A stretch of DNA of 17,911 nucleotides, taken from contig NZ_CAMPHN010000088.1 of assembly GCF_946885885.1 (NCBI RefSeq), positions 1-17,911 of the forward strand. The letters are read 5' to 3'. The translations under genes and the position numbers were made by a program. Positions 1-7,258 of the stretch are shown in pieces (positions within the stretch are counted from its first letter, which is position 1; each line of letters begins with the position of its first letter). The notes beneath the pieces are model-generated. The model ran no database searches. It was not told where the DNA came from and saw only the letters and a program-made list of their open reading frames with translations. This DNA is from an uncultured Pseudomonas sp. (GTDB taxonomy: Bacteria; Pseudomonadota; Gammaproteobacteria; Pseudomonadales; Pseudomonadaceae).

Positions 1-48
1 GAGCAGCACATCGAGGGTCACCAGCAAATTGAGATCGGGTATGGACAT
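1..48 (-). CDS. LysR-family regulator, N-terminal fragment
   Basis: Only the first 16 codons lie in the window; they read MSIPDLNLLVTLDVLL on the minus strand. This is the typical opening of a LysR-type transcriptional regulator, just before the helix-turn-helix. A good ribosome binding site (AGGAG) sits 5-6 bases before the ATG at 48. The gene is divergent from the MFS exporter that starts at 191, the usual layout for a LysR regulator and its target, so it probably controls that exporter. The family call rests on very few residues plus this context. Confidence 0.6.
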   Translation of the reverse strand, partial: MSIPDLNLLVTLDVLL

Positions 49-190
49 GGATCGCTCCTGGCCTGGCTGATTTTTGATCAGGCGTTTGATGCACGAATAA
101 TCTGCAACTGCTGCGCCTTCCGCCAGGTTACCCGCCGGCGTAGATTTTCGACAGCGCCGTATTGGGCGTGTCGGAAATCAGGAGGGTGTG

Positions 191-1600
191 ATGAAGCCAG
201 TTAGTGCGGTACCAGGCGAAGCCCTGGCGGGCAGTGTGCAGCGGACACCTTCGGTACGCTGGGCGCTCGCCAGCCTGTCGCTATCGATGTTGCTGTCCTC
301 GCTCGGCATCAGCATCGCCAACGTCGGCTTGCCGACCCTGGCCCAGGCGTTCGACGCCTCCGTCCAGAGCGTGCAGTGGGTGGTGATCGCCTACCTGCTG
401 GCGATCACCACGCTGATCGTCAGCGTTGGCCGGCTCGGCGACTTGATCGGCCGTCGGCGCCTGCTGCTGGCCGGTCTCGCCGTGTTCAGCCTGGCCTCGA
501 CGCTGTGCGGCTTCGCCCCCAGCCTCGAACTGTTGATCGCCGCCCGCGCCCTGCAAGGGCTCGGCGCGGCGGCCATGATGGCCCTGACCCTGGCCTTCGT
601 CGGCGAGACCGTGGCCAAGGACAAAACCGGTAGCGCCATGGGCCTGCTGGGCACCATGTCGGCGATCGGCACCGCACTGGGGCCGTCGCTCGGCGGCGTG
701 CTGATCGCCGGGTTCGGCTGGCGGGCGATCTTCCTCGTCGGCGTGCCGCTAGGGCTGCTGACGTTGCTGCTCGCCTGGAGCCATCTGCCCGTCGATCGGC
801 CAGCGGCGAAGACCGAGCGCGCCGGTTTCGATCCGCTGGGTACCTTGTTGCTGGCGCTGACGCTCGCCGCCTACGCGCTGGCCATGACGCGGGGGCGCGG
901 GGTCGATTTGCCCTTGTTGTCGGCGGCGGCCGTCGGCATCGGCCTGTTCCTGCTGGTCGAGGCGAAAGTCCCTTCGCCGTTGATTCGTCTGGGGCTATTT
1001 GGCGATCCGCGCTTGAGCGGCGGGCTCGCCATGAGCGCATTGGTCTCGACGGTGATGATGGCGACGCTGGTGGTCGGGCCTTTCTATCTCTCGGAGAGTC
1101 TCGGGCTCGATGCCGCCCGGGTGGGGCTGGCCCTTGCGGTCGGGCCCTGCGTCTCGGCCTTCACCGCCGCGCCCGCGGGCCGCATCGCCGACCGCTTCGG
1201 CGCGCAGCGCATGACGCTGCTGGGGCTTACCGGCATGGCGGCCGGTTGCCTGTTGCTGGCGCTGTTACCGGAAACGCTCGGCATCGGCGGCTACATCGCC
1301 CCCCTGGTCGTCGTCACCATTGGCTATGCGCTGTTCCAGACCGCCAACAACACCGCGGTCATGGCCGCTATCGACGCGCGGCAGCGCGGCGTGATCGCCG
1401 GCATGCTCAACCTCTCGCGCAACCTCGGCCTGATCACCGGGGCCTCCGCGATGGGCGCGGTGTTCGCCCTCGCCTCGACGACCAGCGATCTCGCCCCAGC
1501 GGCGGCCGCCGCCAGCGGCATGCGGGTTACCTTCGCGGTGGCTCTGGGGGCGGTTGTTATCGCGCTGACCATCGCCTTTGCAAGTCGTGCTAGGCGTTAA
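191..1600 (+). CDS. MFS drug exporter, DHA2 (EmrB/QacA) type
   Basis: A 469-aa inner-membrane protein with about 14 hydrophobic segments, the size and layout of DHA2-type proton-driven multidrug exporters. The MFS motif A follows helix 2 (GRLGDLIGRRRL, residues 80-91). A motif-C-like stretch (ALGPSLGGVLIAGFGWR) lies near residues 160-178. I chose the ATG at 191 over the overlapping GTG at 188 because GGAGGG at 181-186 is close to it either way and ATG is the stronger codon. It is divergent from a LysR regulator, which suggests inducible export of a small toxic compound. The substrate cannot be told from the sequence. Confidence 0.9.
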   Translation: MKPVSAVPGEALAGSVQRTPSVRWALASLSLSMLLSSLGISIANVGLPTLAQAFDASVQSVQWVVIAYLLAITTLIVSVGRLGDLIGRRRLLLAGLAVFSLASTLCGFAPSLELLIAARALQGLGAAAMMALTLAFVGETVAKDKTGSAMGLLGTMSAIGTALGPSLGGVLIAGFGWRAIFLVGVPLGLLTLLLAWSHLPVDRPAAKTERAGFDPLGTLLLALTLAAYALAMTRGRGVDLPLLSAAAVGIGLFLLVEAKVPSPLIRLGLFGDPRLSGGLAMSALVSTVMMATLVVGPFYLSESLGLDAARVGLALAVGPCVSAFTAAPAGRIADRFGAQRMTLLGLTGMAAGCLLLALLPETLGIGGYIAPLVVVTIGYALFQTANNTAVMAAIDARQRGVIAGMLNLSRNLGLITGASAMGAVFALASTTSDLAPAAAAASGMRVTFAVALGAVVIALTIAFASRARR

Positions 1601-1673
1601 GGTTCTCGCCCGCATGGATGTTGCCTGAGGGCGCTTGCATCATCTTAAAATCCCTGACTGCCTTGGCCCCAAT

Positions 1674-1695
1674 GTTGTTGTTAGGTTGTTGTTAG
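1674..1695. repeat. Short tandem repeat, 2 x 11 bp
   Basis: GTTGTTGTTAG occurs twice in direct tandem in the gap between the MFS exporter and the GFA-like gene. No function is evident. Confidence 0.6.
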
Positions 1696-1754
1696 ACAGC
1701 GCAGCCAGCCTGCGATTTAGAATGGCGCCCTGTTTTCAGGGGGATCATTCCAGA

Positions 1755-2156
1755 ATGACTGAATACTTTCAGGGCAGCTGCCTTTGCGGCGCCGTCAAAT
1801 ACGAAATCAAATCTCCTCCCAAAGCGCTGAGCCACTGCCATTGCAGCCAATGCCGTAAAGGCCATGGAGCCGCATTCGCCAGCTATGGCAGTGTCTTGCG
1901 TAACGACCTGCATCTGGTTCAGGGGGCCGACGACCTTAAATCCTACTCCTCCTCCCCGTCAGTGCTTCGCCAGTTCTGCACCCATTGTGGCTCGTCGCTG
2001 TTTTGGTCGAGAAGCCAAGGTGAACACGCCGGCTGGATCTCGATCGCACTCGGCACCCTGGATACTCCATTCACGTCGAAGAAGCAGAAGCACATCCAGG
2101 TGCTATCCAAGGCGCCATGGTATGAAATTCGGGATTCTTGGCCTCAGTCCGACTGA
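1755..2156 (+). CDS. GFA / CENP-V-like zinc protein
   Basis: A 133-aa cytoplasmic protein of the family named after glutathione-dependent formaldehyde-activating enzyme (Gfa); many members have no proven Gfa activity. The zinc-binding cysteines are all visible: C9 and C11 (CLCG), C28, C30 and C33 (CHCSQC), and C75 and C78 (CTHC). The length is normal for single-domain members. The open frame extends upstream to 1635, but those residues do not look like the family and the N-terminus MTEYFQGSCLCG fits well, so I start at 1755. The ribosome binding site is weak (GGGA about 10 bases upstream). The true substrate is unknown. Confidence 0.85.
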   Translation: MTEYFQGSCLCGAVKYEIKSPPKALSHCHCSQCRKGHGAAFASYGSVLRNDLHLVQGADDLKSYSSSPSVLRQFCTHCGSSLFWSRSQGEHAGWISIALGTLDTPFTSKKQKHIQVLSKAPWYEIRDSWPQSD

Positions 2157-2368
2157 CACGCCCGGTATTGAGTACCACGGCGGCGCGTAATCAACGGTCG
2201 ATACCCGCGGCGCCAACGTCATGCAACAAATGACTCAGCGACCGTTTCAGTTCGAAATAACAGAACAGGCGGGCTCCGAGTGGGTCGGATTCGCGGCGAG
2301 GACGGTGACGAGGTGCATCAGGCTGCAAGCAAGCCGTTAGCGAGCGACTGGAGTCAAGCCTCGCCGGT

Positions 2369-3343
2369 TCAGACGGGCGATGTTTGCTTTGCACCTTCAG
2401 TGGCAACTGCCTCAGCCGCATCCTCCCGCCGAACCGGTACGGCCTTGCGCCGCGAAACTAGCCATACGCCCGCCAGCACCAGGGCCGCGCCCGCCAGTTG
2501 CGCGAAGGAAACCGGCTCGGCGAGCAGCAGCCAGCCGAAGAAGATGGTCAATATCGGGCCCAATGTGCCGATCAGCACGGTGCGCGCCGCGCCTATCTGG
2601 CGAACCGCGGCCGACTGCCAGAACACCGGCAATACCGTGGAGAACAGCGCCATCGCCGCGCCGTAAAGGTAGACCGCAGTGGGCTGAACCAGGGCGGAGA
2701 ACGGCTGGGTGGCGAGGAAGTGCAGCTGCGTGGCGACGGTGGAAACCAGAATCGCCAGCGCGGCGAAGCGCAGGGTGCCGATGCGGTGCACCGCGACCTC
2801 GGCCCCGGCGCTGTACAGCGCGTAGGACAGCGCGGAGCCGAAGACGAAAGCCGCGCCGATCAGCACGGTGTTGATATCTTCAGCCACCTGCAGATCGTGG
2901 GCGAATGCCAGGCCGATGCCGGCATAGGACAACAACAGCGCGCCGACCTGGCGACGTTCCAGGCGTTTGCCCATGGCGAGCACGCCGATCAGTACGGTGA
3001 TGGTCGGGTAGATGAACAGAATCAAGCGTTCGAGCGCTGCCGAGATGTACTGCAGGCCGATAAAGTCGAGGATGCTCGCGCCGTAGTAGCCGAGCAGGCC
3101 CAGGGCGATCAACAGGCCCCAATCCTTGCGCGTCAGCGGCGGCGCGGAGCGGCGCAGCGACAGACAGACCCAGAGCGCGATCGGCAGGGCGAAGGTCATG
3201 CGCAGGGTCAGCAGCGTTACCGCATCCACCGGCGCGGCGGCATAGGCCAACTTGACGAAAACCGCCTTGAAGGAGAATCCGAAGGCGGCCAGTACCGCCA
3301 GCGCGATACCCACACGTTCGGCCGACCAGCTTTTCCATGGCAT
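2369..3343 (-). CDS. EamA-family (DMT) transporter
   Basis: A 324-aa integral membrane protein with about ten hydrophobic segments arranged as two EamA repeats (roughly residues 10-150 and 165-305), the usual drug/metabolite transporter build. The first helix carries the family-like stretch GFSFKAVFVKLAY. The positive C-terminal tail (VSRRKAVPVRRE) would be cytoplasmic. Members usually export amino acids, nucleosides or other metabolites; the substrate here is unknown. It is divergent from the LysR gene at 3446 with about 100 bp between them, so that LysR protein is the likely regulator. No strong ribosome binding site is seen before the ATG at 3343. Confidence 0.88.
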   Translation of the reverse strand: MPWKSWSAERVGIALAVLAAFGFSFKAVFVKLAYAAAPVDAVTLLTLRMTFALPIALWVCLSLRRSAPPLTRKDWGLLIALGLLGYYGASILDFIGLQYISAALERLILFIYPTITVLIGVLAMGKRLERRQVGALLLSYAGIGLAFAHDLQVAEDINTVLIGAAFVFGSALSYALYSAGAEVAVHRIGTLRFAALAILVSTVATQLHFLATQPFSALVQPTAVYLYGAAMALFSTVLPVFWQSAAVRQIGAARTVLIGTLGPILTIFFGWLLLAEPVSFAQLAGAALVLAGVWLVSRRKAVPVRREDAAEAVATEGAKQTSPV

Positions 3344-3445
3344 TGGGTTTAATCCAGAGAGTTGTCTTGAAACGAATGATGAAGGGCGTATAACCGCTGT
3401 TGAAGTGGCTTATTTGCAAGCTATCGTTCGGATTTGACCAACGCT

Positions 3446-4330
3446 ATGCACTATGACCTGACCGATCTGCGCCTGTTTATCGCGATTGCCGAAGCGAAGA
3501 ACCTGACCCGTGGCGCCGAGCGCGTGCATTTGGCGCCGTCCTCGGCCAGCCACCGCATGCGCCTGCTGGAAGCCTCGATCGGCACCGCCCTGTTGCTGCG
3601 CGAGCCGCGCGGCGTCGCCCTGACCCGCGCCGGCGAGGCCTTGCTACGCCACGCGCGCCAGGTGTTCGCCCAGCTCGAACAGATGCACGCCGACCTCACG
3701 CCCTACGCCAAAGGCGTGCGCGGGCACGTCAGCCTGTGGGCCAACACCCACGCCACCCATACCTTTCTGCCGGACAGCCTCTCGACCTTCCTCAAGCGTC
3801 ACCCGCAAGTCACCATCACCCTGGAGGAGCACACCAGCCCCGAAGTGGTCATGGCCGTGGCGCGCGGCGAGGTCGATGTTGGCGTGGTGGCGGACCTGGT
3901 CGAAGGTGCCGAAGTCGAACTCATCCCCTACCGCGCCGACCGCCTGGTGCTGATCGCCCCCACCGACCACCCGCTCGCGCGGCGCGCCAGCGCGGGCTTC
4001 GCGCAAGTGTTGGATTACCCCTTCGTGATGCTGCATTCCGGCTCGGCGATCCACACCTTCACGATGAACGCCGCCGCCGCGCTCGGCCGGCATCTCGAAG
4101 TGCGCATCCAGGTGCGCAGCTTCGAAGCGGTGTGCCGCATGGTCAGCGCCGGTGTCGGCCTGGGCATGGTGCCCCTTGGCGCCGTGGCGGAAGGCGCCGC
4201 CCCGCTGGCGGTGGTCGAACTCGAAGAGCCCTGGGCGCAGCGGGACTTGAAAGTCTGCGTGCGTAAGCGCGAGTCGCTGTCGCGCTTCGCCTCCGACCTG
4301 GTCACCTCGCTGACCCAAGGCCATAAGTAG
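3446..4330 (+). CDS. LysR-family transcriptional regulator
   Basis: A 294-aa DNA-binding regulator. The N-terminal winged helix-turn-helix covers about residues 4-62 (LTDLRLFIAIAEAKNLTRGA, then SSASHRMRLLEASIG). The effector-binding domain, a periplasmic-binding-protein-like fold, covers about residues 88-290 (TFLPDSLSTFLKRHPQV, VDVGVVAD). The length is standard. I use the ATG at 3446 rather than the TTG at 3434. The divergent placement against the EamA transporter makes that gene the likely target, and it probably represses its own synthesis from the shared intergenic region. Its 3' end faces the solute-binding gene with a 20-bp gap. Confidence 0.92.
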   Translation: MHYDLTDLRLFIAIAEAKNLTRGAERVHLAPSSASHRMRLLEASIGTALLLREPRGVALTRAGEALLRHARQVFAQLEQMHADLTPYAKGVRGHVSLWANTHATHTFLPDSLSTFLKRHPQVTITLEEHTSPEVVMAVARGEVDVGVVADLVEGAEVELIPYRADRLVLIAPTDHPLARRASAGFAQVLDYPFVMLHSGSAIHTFTMNAAAALGRHLEVRIQVRSFEAVCRMVSAGVGLGMVPLGAVAEGAAPLAVVELEEPWAQRDLKVCVRKRESLSRFASDLVTSLTQGHK

Positions 4331-4350
4331 GGTGCCTCGGCCAGGCGCTT

Positions 4351-5100
4351 CTATTGCCCGATGAGTTGCTCGTAGCGACGCTGAATGCGCGCCAGTTCGC
4401 CCGAGTGGCGCAGCTGCTCCAGAGCGCTGGCCCAGCGAGCCACCACCTCATCGTCACTGTCGCGGCTGAAGGCGATGTAAAGCGAGGCGCGATAGAGTTC
4501 GAGGGGAATCCGCCGCAGCGTACCGGGGGCGATGCTTAATCGGTGGCTGTAGTAAGCCACCCCCGCATCGGTGTCGCCGACGATGATGTCGGTGCGGCCG
4601 GCCAGCAGCATGCGGTAGAGCTGCAGGCTGGTAGTCGCACTTTTGTCGAGGTTGTTGAACCCCAGCGACTCCAGCGTCTTCGGCACCAGGCCGGCATGCC
4701 GCGTGGTGATCCGCGGAGCATGCAGCAGTTGCTCCAGGGAAGTGACCGGCTGCGGCGCATTGGCCAACTGATAGGGATAAATGGACTCTTCCACGAGCGG
4801 CCCGGCCCATTTGTACAGCGCCTCGCGCTCCGCCGTGCGGAACATGGAATACATGATGGTCTTGGGGCGGGTCTGCAGCATGTGAGAGGTTCGCATGCTG
4901 GGCAGCAGCACTATCTCAAAGTCATCCCCGGTCAGCGTCATGATGGCCCGAACGATCTCCGTGTTCATGCCGGTGAGCTGATCGTTCTCCTGGTAGTTGT
5001 ACGGCGCCCACTCCTCGGTAACGACCTGATATTGCTCGGCTCGGGCGAGCGTGCCGAGCAGTAGAAAAAACAGCACAGCAGTATGGATCGAATGCTTCAC
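4351..5100 (-). CDS. Periplasmic solute-binding protein (SBP_bac_3 type)
   Basis: A 249-aa protein with a signal peptide (hydrophobic residues 8-18, likely cut after ARA at 19-21) and a family-3 amino-acid-type binding domain. Recognisable elements are the WAPYNY start of the domain (about residues 31-36), GMNTEIVRAIM (about 44-54), and DIIVGDTDAGVAYY in the second lobe. No permease or ATPase gene is adjacent, so it is an orphan binding protein, as is common for this group in Pseudomonas. It may serve a distant ABC system or act as a sensor. It converges with the LysR gene. Confidence 0.85.
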   Translation of the reverse strand: MKHSIHTAVLFFLLLGTLARAEQYQVVTEEWAPYNYQENDQLTGMNTEIVRAIMTLTGDDFEIVLLPSMRTSHMLQTRPKTIMYSMFRTAEREALYKWAGPLVEESIYPYQLANAPQPVTSLEQLLHAPRITTRHAGLVPKTLESLGFNNLDKSATTSLQLYRMLLAGRTDIIVGDTDAGVAYYSHRLSIAPGTLRRIPLELYRASLYIAFSRDSDDEVVARWASALEQLRHSGELARIQRRYEQLIGQ

Positions 5101-5195
5101 GTGTCCTGCCAGATGGGCGATGAGAAGAAAGGAGATGGATTTACTTATAGGCGATGAAAAGAAAGTGAAAAGAAGGGAGGGCGGATTTTATTTAT

Positions 5196-5366
5196 GGCTC
5201 TGTACCCGTTAGGTGTTGCATGCAATGGGTAGGTTGGCGCTGAGCGCAGCGAAGCCCAACAGGCATCGGCATATCTCGTTGGGCTTCGTCGCGGCGCGAC
5301 TCAACGGAGCGCCGCCCGAGCCAACCTACGGCTTATCGCCGTGCAACACGCCATTGGTACATAGCC
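5196..5366. mobile_element. MITE-like element, copy 1
   Basis: A 171-bp non-coding element. The left end GGCTCTGTACCCGTTAGGTG and the right end (reverse complement GGCTATGTACCAATGGCGTG) form imperfect terminal inverted repeats about 26 bp long. The element is flanked by TTAT directly before (5192-5195) and after (5367-5370), a 4-bp target-site duplication. Inside lies a second inverted repeat of the TAGGTTGG...CCAACCTA / GCCCAAC...GTTGGGC kind. A copy with related ends lies at 13660-13822. There is no transposase, so it must have been moved in trans; the parent IS family is not identified. Confidence 0.65.
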
Positions 5367-5386
5367 TTATTTAGGGCTATGTACCA
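5355..5386. repeat. Perfect hairpin at the right end of the MITE
   Basis: TGGTACATAGCC at 5355-5366 is mirrored by GGCTATGTACCA at 5375-5386 around an 8-base loop. The right end of the MITE therefore faces an inverted copy of its own tip. This could be the remnant of a second, abutting element or a selected hairpin acting as a transcript end. Confidence 0.7.
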
Positions 5387-5507
5387 GGCTTGGGCGTTTC
5401 AGTGTGAGGATCTGACCTCGTAGGGTGACGCGGGGCCGCCTAGGCCGTGCGCACCAGCCCATCACGCCAGCGCTGGCTGCGGACATGGGCATAGGTTCAG
5501 CATTCAT
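5367..5507 (-). CDS. Possible 46-aa small protein
   Basis: A short open frame, MNAEPMPMSAASAGVMGWCA onward, preceded by TGAGG 5-6 bases before the ATG. It lies downstream of the two coupled small genes on the same strand and could be a third member of that transcript. The composition is unremarkable and the 3' end runs into the MITE-end hairpin, so it may be chance. No function is recognised. Confidence 0.25.
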   Translation of the reverse strand: MNAEPMPMSAASAGVMGWCARPRRPRVTLRGQILTLKRPSLVHSPK

Positions 5508-5596
5508 ACGGGCCTCATAGGCTCCCGGACCGATGGAACAGCCGGGGCAAACAGTCAGGGGCAGATCGGGACATCGATGTTGCCGAACTTCAGCGC

Positions 5597-5638
5597 TGGC
5601 TCGGCAGCTGCCGGTCACGACCGGTAGCTGTCGAGCCA
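5597..5638. repeat. 20-bp-arm hairpin downstream of the small-gene unit
   Basis: Arms 5597-5616 and 5619-5638 pair over 20 bp with a 2-base centre. The two imperfect positions become G-U pairs in the plus-strand transcript. It lies just past the stop of the leftward gene at 5645. No T-run follows, so it is a REP-like palindrome or transcript stabiliser rather than a clear terminator. Confidence 0.6.
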
Positions 5639-5644
5639 GGCCAT

Positions 5645-5941
5645 TCAGAGCTGCAAACAGGTCTGCCGGGCCTGATGCCCACCGCCGAACGGCGAGCACA
5701 AACGCTGGTGCACCCGGCTGAGAAAGCCGACCTCGAACGCCCGGCGCGGCAGCCCTGGGGGCAAAGCGTCGCGCTCGACGATCAAGTTGGCCCACAGCCA
5801 ACCGCTGTCGTCGTTGCTTAACCAGGCCTGGGCGCTGCCCACACCCTGGTCAAAGGCTTGTTGGCAGTTATGCGTCCACTGGATCACCGCGCCGCGCTGG
5901 CCGTCGTGGCTGGGTAGATGGCTGACAAAATATCTATTCAT
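5645..5941 (-). CDS. Hypothetical protein (second of a coupled pair)
   Basis: A 98-aa protein of unknown function starting MNRYFVSHLPSHDGQRGAVI. It is rich in W, Q and H, with no signal peptide or membrane helix. The ATG at 5941 overlaps the stop of the upstream gene by 8 bases and has GGAGG about 6 bases before it, so the two genes are probably translated as a coupled pair. A longer open frame upstream (to 6055) is a shadow of the first gene. The pair sits behind a structured RNA leader, which suggests control at the RNA level. No family was recognised with confidence. Confidence 0.6.
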   Translation of the reverse strand: MNRYFVSHLPSHDGQRGAVIQWTHNCQQAFDQGVGSAQAWLSNDDSGWLWANLIVERDALPPGLPRRAFEVGFLSRVHQRLCSPFGGGHQARQTCLQL

Positions 5942-6203
5942 CGCCAGCCCTCCGTTGCGCCAACGCGCTGCGGTACAGCACCTGCGCATCGTTGAGCAGC
6001 TCGCGGGCATTGTCGCAGCACTCGCGCAAGTGCCCAGCGTTGTCGGTGGACGCATCCGTGCGCGCCAGGATATCGAACAGCTTATGCAGCAGCGTCATCC
6101 GCAACTCGGCCGCCGCCTGAAAGTGACAGACAGCGGAAATGGTGCAGTCGAGCGGTTCGATACGTTTAGGAAAGGGAATGACAGCGGGGTGGGACTTAGT
6201 CAT
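5934..6203 (-). CDS. Hypothetical protein (first of a coupled pair)
   Basis: An 89-aa, mostly helical cytoplasmic protein starting MTKSHPAVIPFPKRIEPLDC. The ATG at 6203 has a good site (CTGGAGG, 6-7 bases before); the open frame to 6248 upstream is not needed. It resembles the many short, poorly described Pseudomonas proteins (DUF3077/DUF6124-like in size and helical pattern), but I cannot assign a family. It overlaps the next gene by 8 bases. About 240 bases of structured leader RNA precede it, so expression is likely controlled there. Confidence 0.6.
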   Translation of the reverse strand: MTKSHPAVIPFPKRIEPLDCTISAVCHFQAAAELRMTLLHKLFDILARTDASTDNAGHLRECCDNARELLNDAQVLYRSALAQRRAGDE

Positions 6204-6342
6204 GGCACACCTCCAGGGCGGAGGTGGACGGGCAACAGCAGACTCCAAGGCGGAGCCCTTGGGTAAAAGGGGGAAAGTGCATTTTCCTTATGCTCCTCGA
6301 ACTGATTAAGGAGCCGTCACCCACCGTTGTCACGCGGCTATG

Positions 6343-6421
6343 GGTGGCGGACCGTACGGGGGTGACAAACCGGCGTCCGAGGGAACCGGCCAGGCCGAAG
6401 CCTGCCCCGCACGGCCCACCA
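6343..6421 (-). ncRNA. Structured leader RNA, module proximal to gene (C4-antisense-like?)
   Basis: In the minus-strand transcript, 6405-6417 pairs with 6349-6361 over 13 bp; two positions are G-U pairs only on this strand, so the RNA is made leftward. Inside the helix is a perfect CAGGC-UUCG-GCCUG tetraloop hairpin (6391-6404) and a CCGG/CCGG stretch, giving a three-way-junction shape. The loop side contains a TTGTCAC motif (minus strand, 6362-6368). It is complementary to motifs at 6327-6333 and 6497-6503, which allows alternative pairing. The layout (small RNA, then coupled small genes) recalls C4 antisense RNA of phages P1/P7. That label is inference from layout only. Confidence 0.45.
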
Positions 6422-6441
6422 TAGAAGTGCGATAGCCGGGC

Positions 6442-6476
6442 AAAAAAATAGCGCCGGCTATACAGCTATGGCGCTA
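6442..6476 (-). terminator. Intrinsic terminator, leftward
   Basis: Read on the minus strand, TAGCGCC (6476-6470) pairs with GGCGCTA (6455-6449) and is followed at once by seven T (6448-6442). It would end transcripts from the upstream RNA module before they reach the coupled genes, so readthrough or antitermination may be the control point. Confidence 0.7.
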
Positions 6477-6483
6477 CCGCGCC

Positions 6484-6552
6484 CCAGACAGTCAGGTTGT
6501 CACACCCGGCCACGGGATTGACCGTGACGGGCGAACTCTAGCCCGGCAAGGC
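6484..6552 (-). ncRNA. Structured RNA module upstream of the terminator
   Basis: A GC-rich cluster of short hairpins: CACGG/CCGTG (6511-6526), GGGC/GCCC (6529-6544) and flanking CCGGC stretches. It ends at the terminator at 6442-6476. The minus-strand GTGACAA (6503-6497) can pair with TTGTCAC in the second module. A small terminated RNA able to pair with the leader of the downstream genes is the simplest reading. No RNA family was confirmed. Confidence 0.35.
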
Positions 6553-6567
6553 GCGATGGGCAAGCGC

Positions 6568-6590
6568 AAAAAAAGTGTGGCTATTAGCCA
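6568..6590 (-). terminator. Weak hairpin with T-run, possibly bidirectional
   Basis: TGGCT-ATT-AGCCA (6578-6590) is followed on the minus strand by CAC and seven T (6574-6568), with another A-run at 6592-6597 on the other side. The stem is only 5 bp, so it is a weak terminator at best. Confidence 0.35.
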
Positions 6591-6750
6591 TAAAAAACTT
6601 GTGACCGAGGGTACTGTGGACTAGCGTTCAACCAACGCAATGACGCACCCCGCAGGCTGGATGCCAGTTGTCCCCGCTCCTTCCTGAGAAGTGCATCCTC
6701 CATGTTCGGCAAACTTATGGGGCGAGTGAGCGAACCATATCGACCCGAAA

Positions 6751-6766
6751 CTGTTTTTACATACAG
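6751..6766. promoter_or_regulatory. LexA (SOS) box
   Basis: CTGTTTTTACATACAG matches the gammaproteobacterial LexA operator (CTG-N10-CAG with an AT-rich centre). In integrons, LexA boxes overlap the intI promoter and sit about 100-200 bp from the attI recombination point; here the first cassette boundary is 169 bp to the right. No SOS gene or integrase follows on either side. The only open frames are a 12-codon peptide rightward (from 6773) and a 39-codon frame leftward (6703-6584) with no ribosome binding site. It looks like the regulatory remnant of a lost intI. Confidence 0.65.
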
Positions 6767-6941
6767 TGGTAATGGAAGAGCAAAATAGGGAAGTCAAGCG
6801 AATACAATAAAACGCTTACCACGCCGACGTAACACAATGATTTGGGAAGGTTTTTAATTTTCTAGCTTCCGCGTTGGTGCGTGCTTATGCAGAAGCCACT
6901 ACCTTCGGATTAACGAAGAATCCATCTAATCACTGTTAGGC
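6767..6941 (+). other. Probable attI region and first cassette junction
   Basis: The interval between the LexA box and the first cassette is AT-richer than the flank and has no credible gene. It ends in GTTAGGC at 6935-6941. That heptamer is the true recombination boundary: attC1, at the other end of cassette 1, carries the exact complement GCCTAAC as its R'' box. A cassette whose left border is not itself an attC R' box, next to a LexA box, is what an attI site gives. Direct integrase-binding repeats were not identified. Confidence 0.6.
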
Positions 6942-7035
6942 AGCTCCGGGGAAATTTCCTGGTTTAGTTTTTACCTGCAACATCGCGTCGCCAATAAGTC
7001 GCTTAGTTCGTGGCATTACTCAGAGGAGTTGGTTT

Positions 7036-7218
7036 ATGCCGGACACCGTAACAATTAACTTACCGCGTCCACCCTCTCGCTTGGCGGCGTCAGCCTTTTC
7101 TTTCAGCGTTGCAGCGACTACCGTGTCGAGCAGGCCAGGCCTAACAACTGGCTCAAATCGTTCGCTGCGCTCACTGGGACGGGCTAAAGCCCGCCCCTTA
7201 GCCAACCGTTATGTTTAA
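7036..7218 (+). CDS. Cassette 1 small ORF reading through attC
   Basis: A 60-codon frame starting MPDTVTINLPRP with a strong ribosome binding site (CAGAGGAG) about 7 bases before the ATG. The last 25 codons are read from the attC stem. In the present array the frame crosses into cassette 2 and stops at 7218. In the free circular cassette, the restored R' box GTTAGGC would place TAG right at the junction and give 58 aa. No family is recognised. An opposite-strand frame (7205-7020) also looks protein-like but has no start signal. The cassette may instead be regulatory or a remnant. Confidence 0.35.
   Translation: MPDTVTINLPRPPSRLAASAFSFSVAATTVSSRPGLTTGSNRSLRSLGRAKARPLANRYV
7139..7214 (+). repeat. 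attC1, Pseudomonas (PAR) type, 76 bp
   Basis: R'' GCCTAAC at 7139-7145 and R' GTTATGT at 7208-7214 enclose a folding stem with the family core TTCGCTGCGCTCACTGGGAC and GGGCTAAAGCCCGCCCCTTA. R'' is the exact complement of the junction GTTAGGC at 6935. Confidence 0.92.
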
Positions 7219-7258
7219 TTGCCGATATCTCAGCGGCGCCAACAAGAAGGTCCACATC

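Noticed and set aside
2191..2421. 76-codon minus-strand frame between the GFA-like and EamA genes
   Set aside because: It overlaps the EamA 3' end, has no ribosome binding site and is arginine/leucine-rich like other shadows; no other feature was seen in 2157-2368.
2498..3352. Long plus-strand open frame opposite the EamA gene
   Set aside because: Glutamine/arginine-rich shadow of a GC-rich membrane protein gene, with no ribosome binding site or family features.
6584..6703. 39-codon leftward frame after the LexA box as an intI remnant or SOS peptide
   Set aside because: It has no ribosome binding site and no resemblance to the integrase N-terminus.
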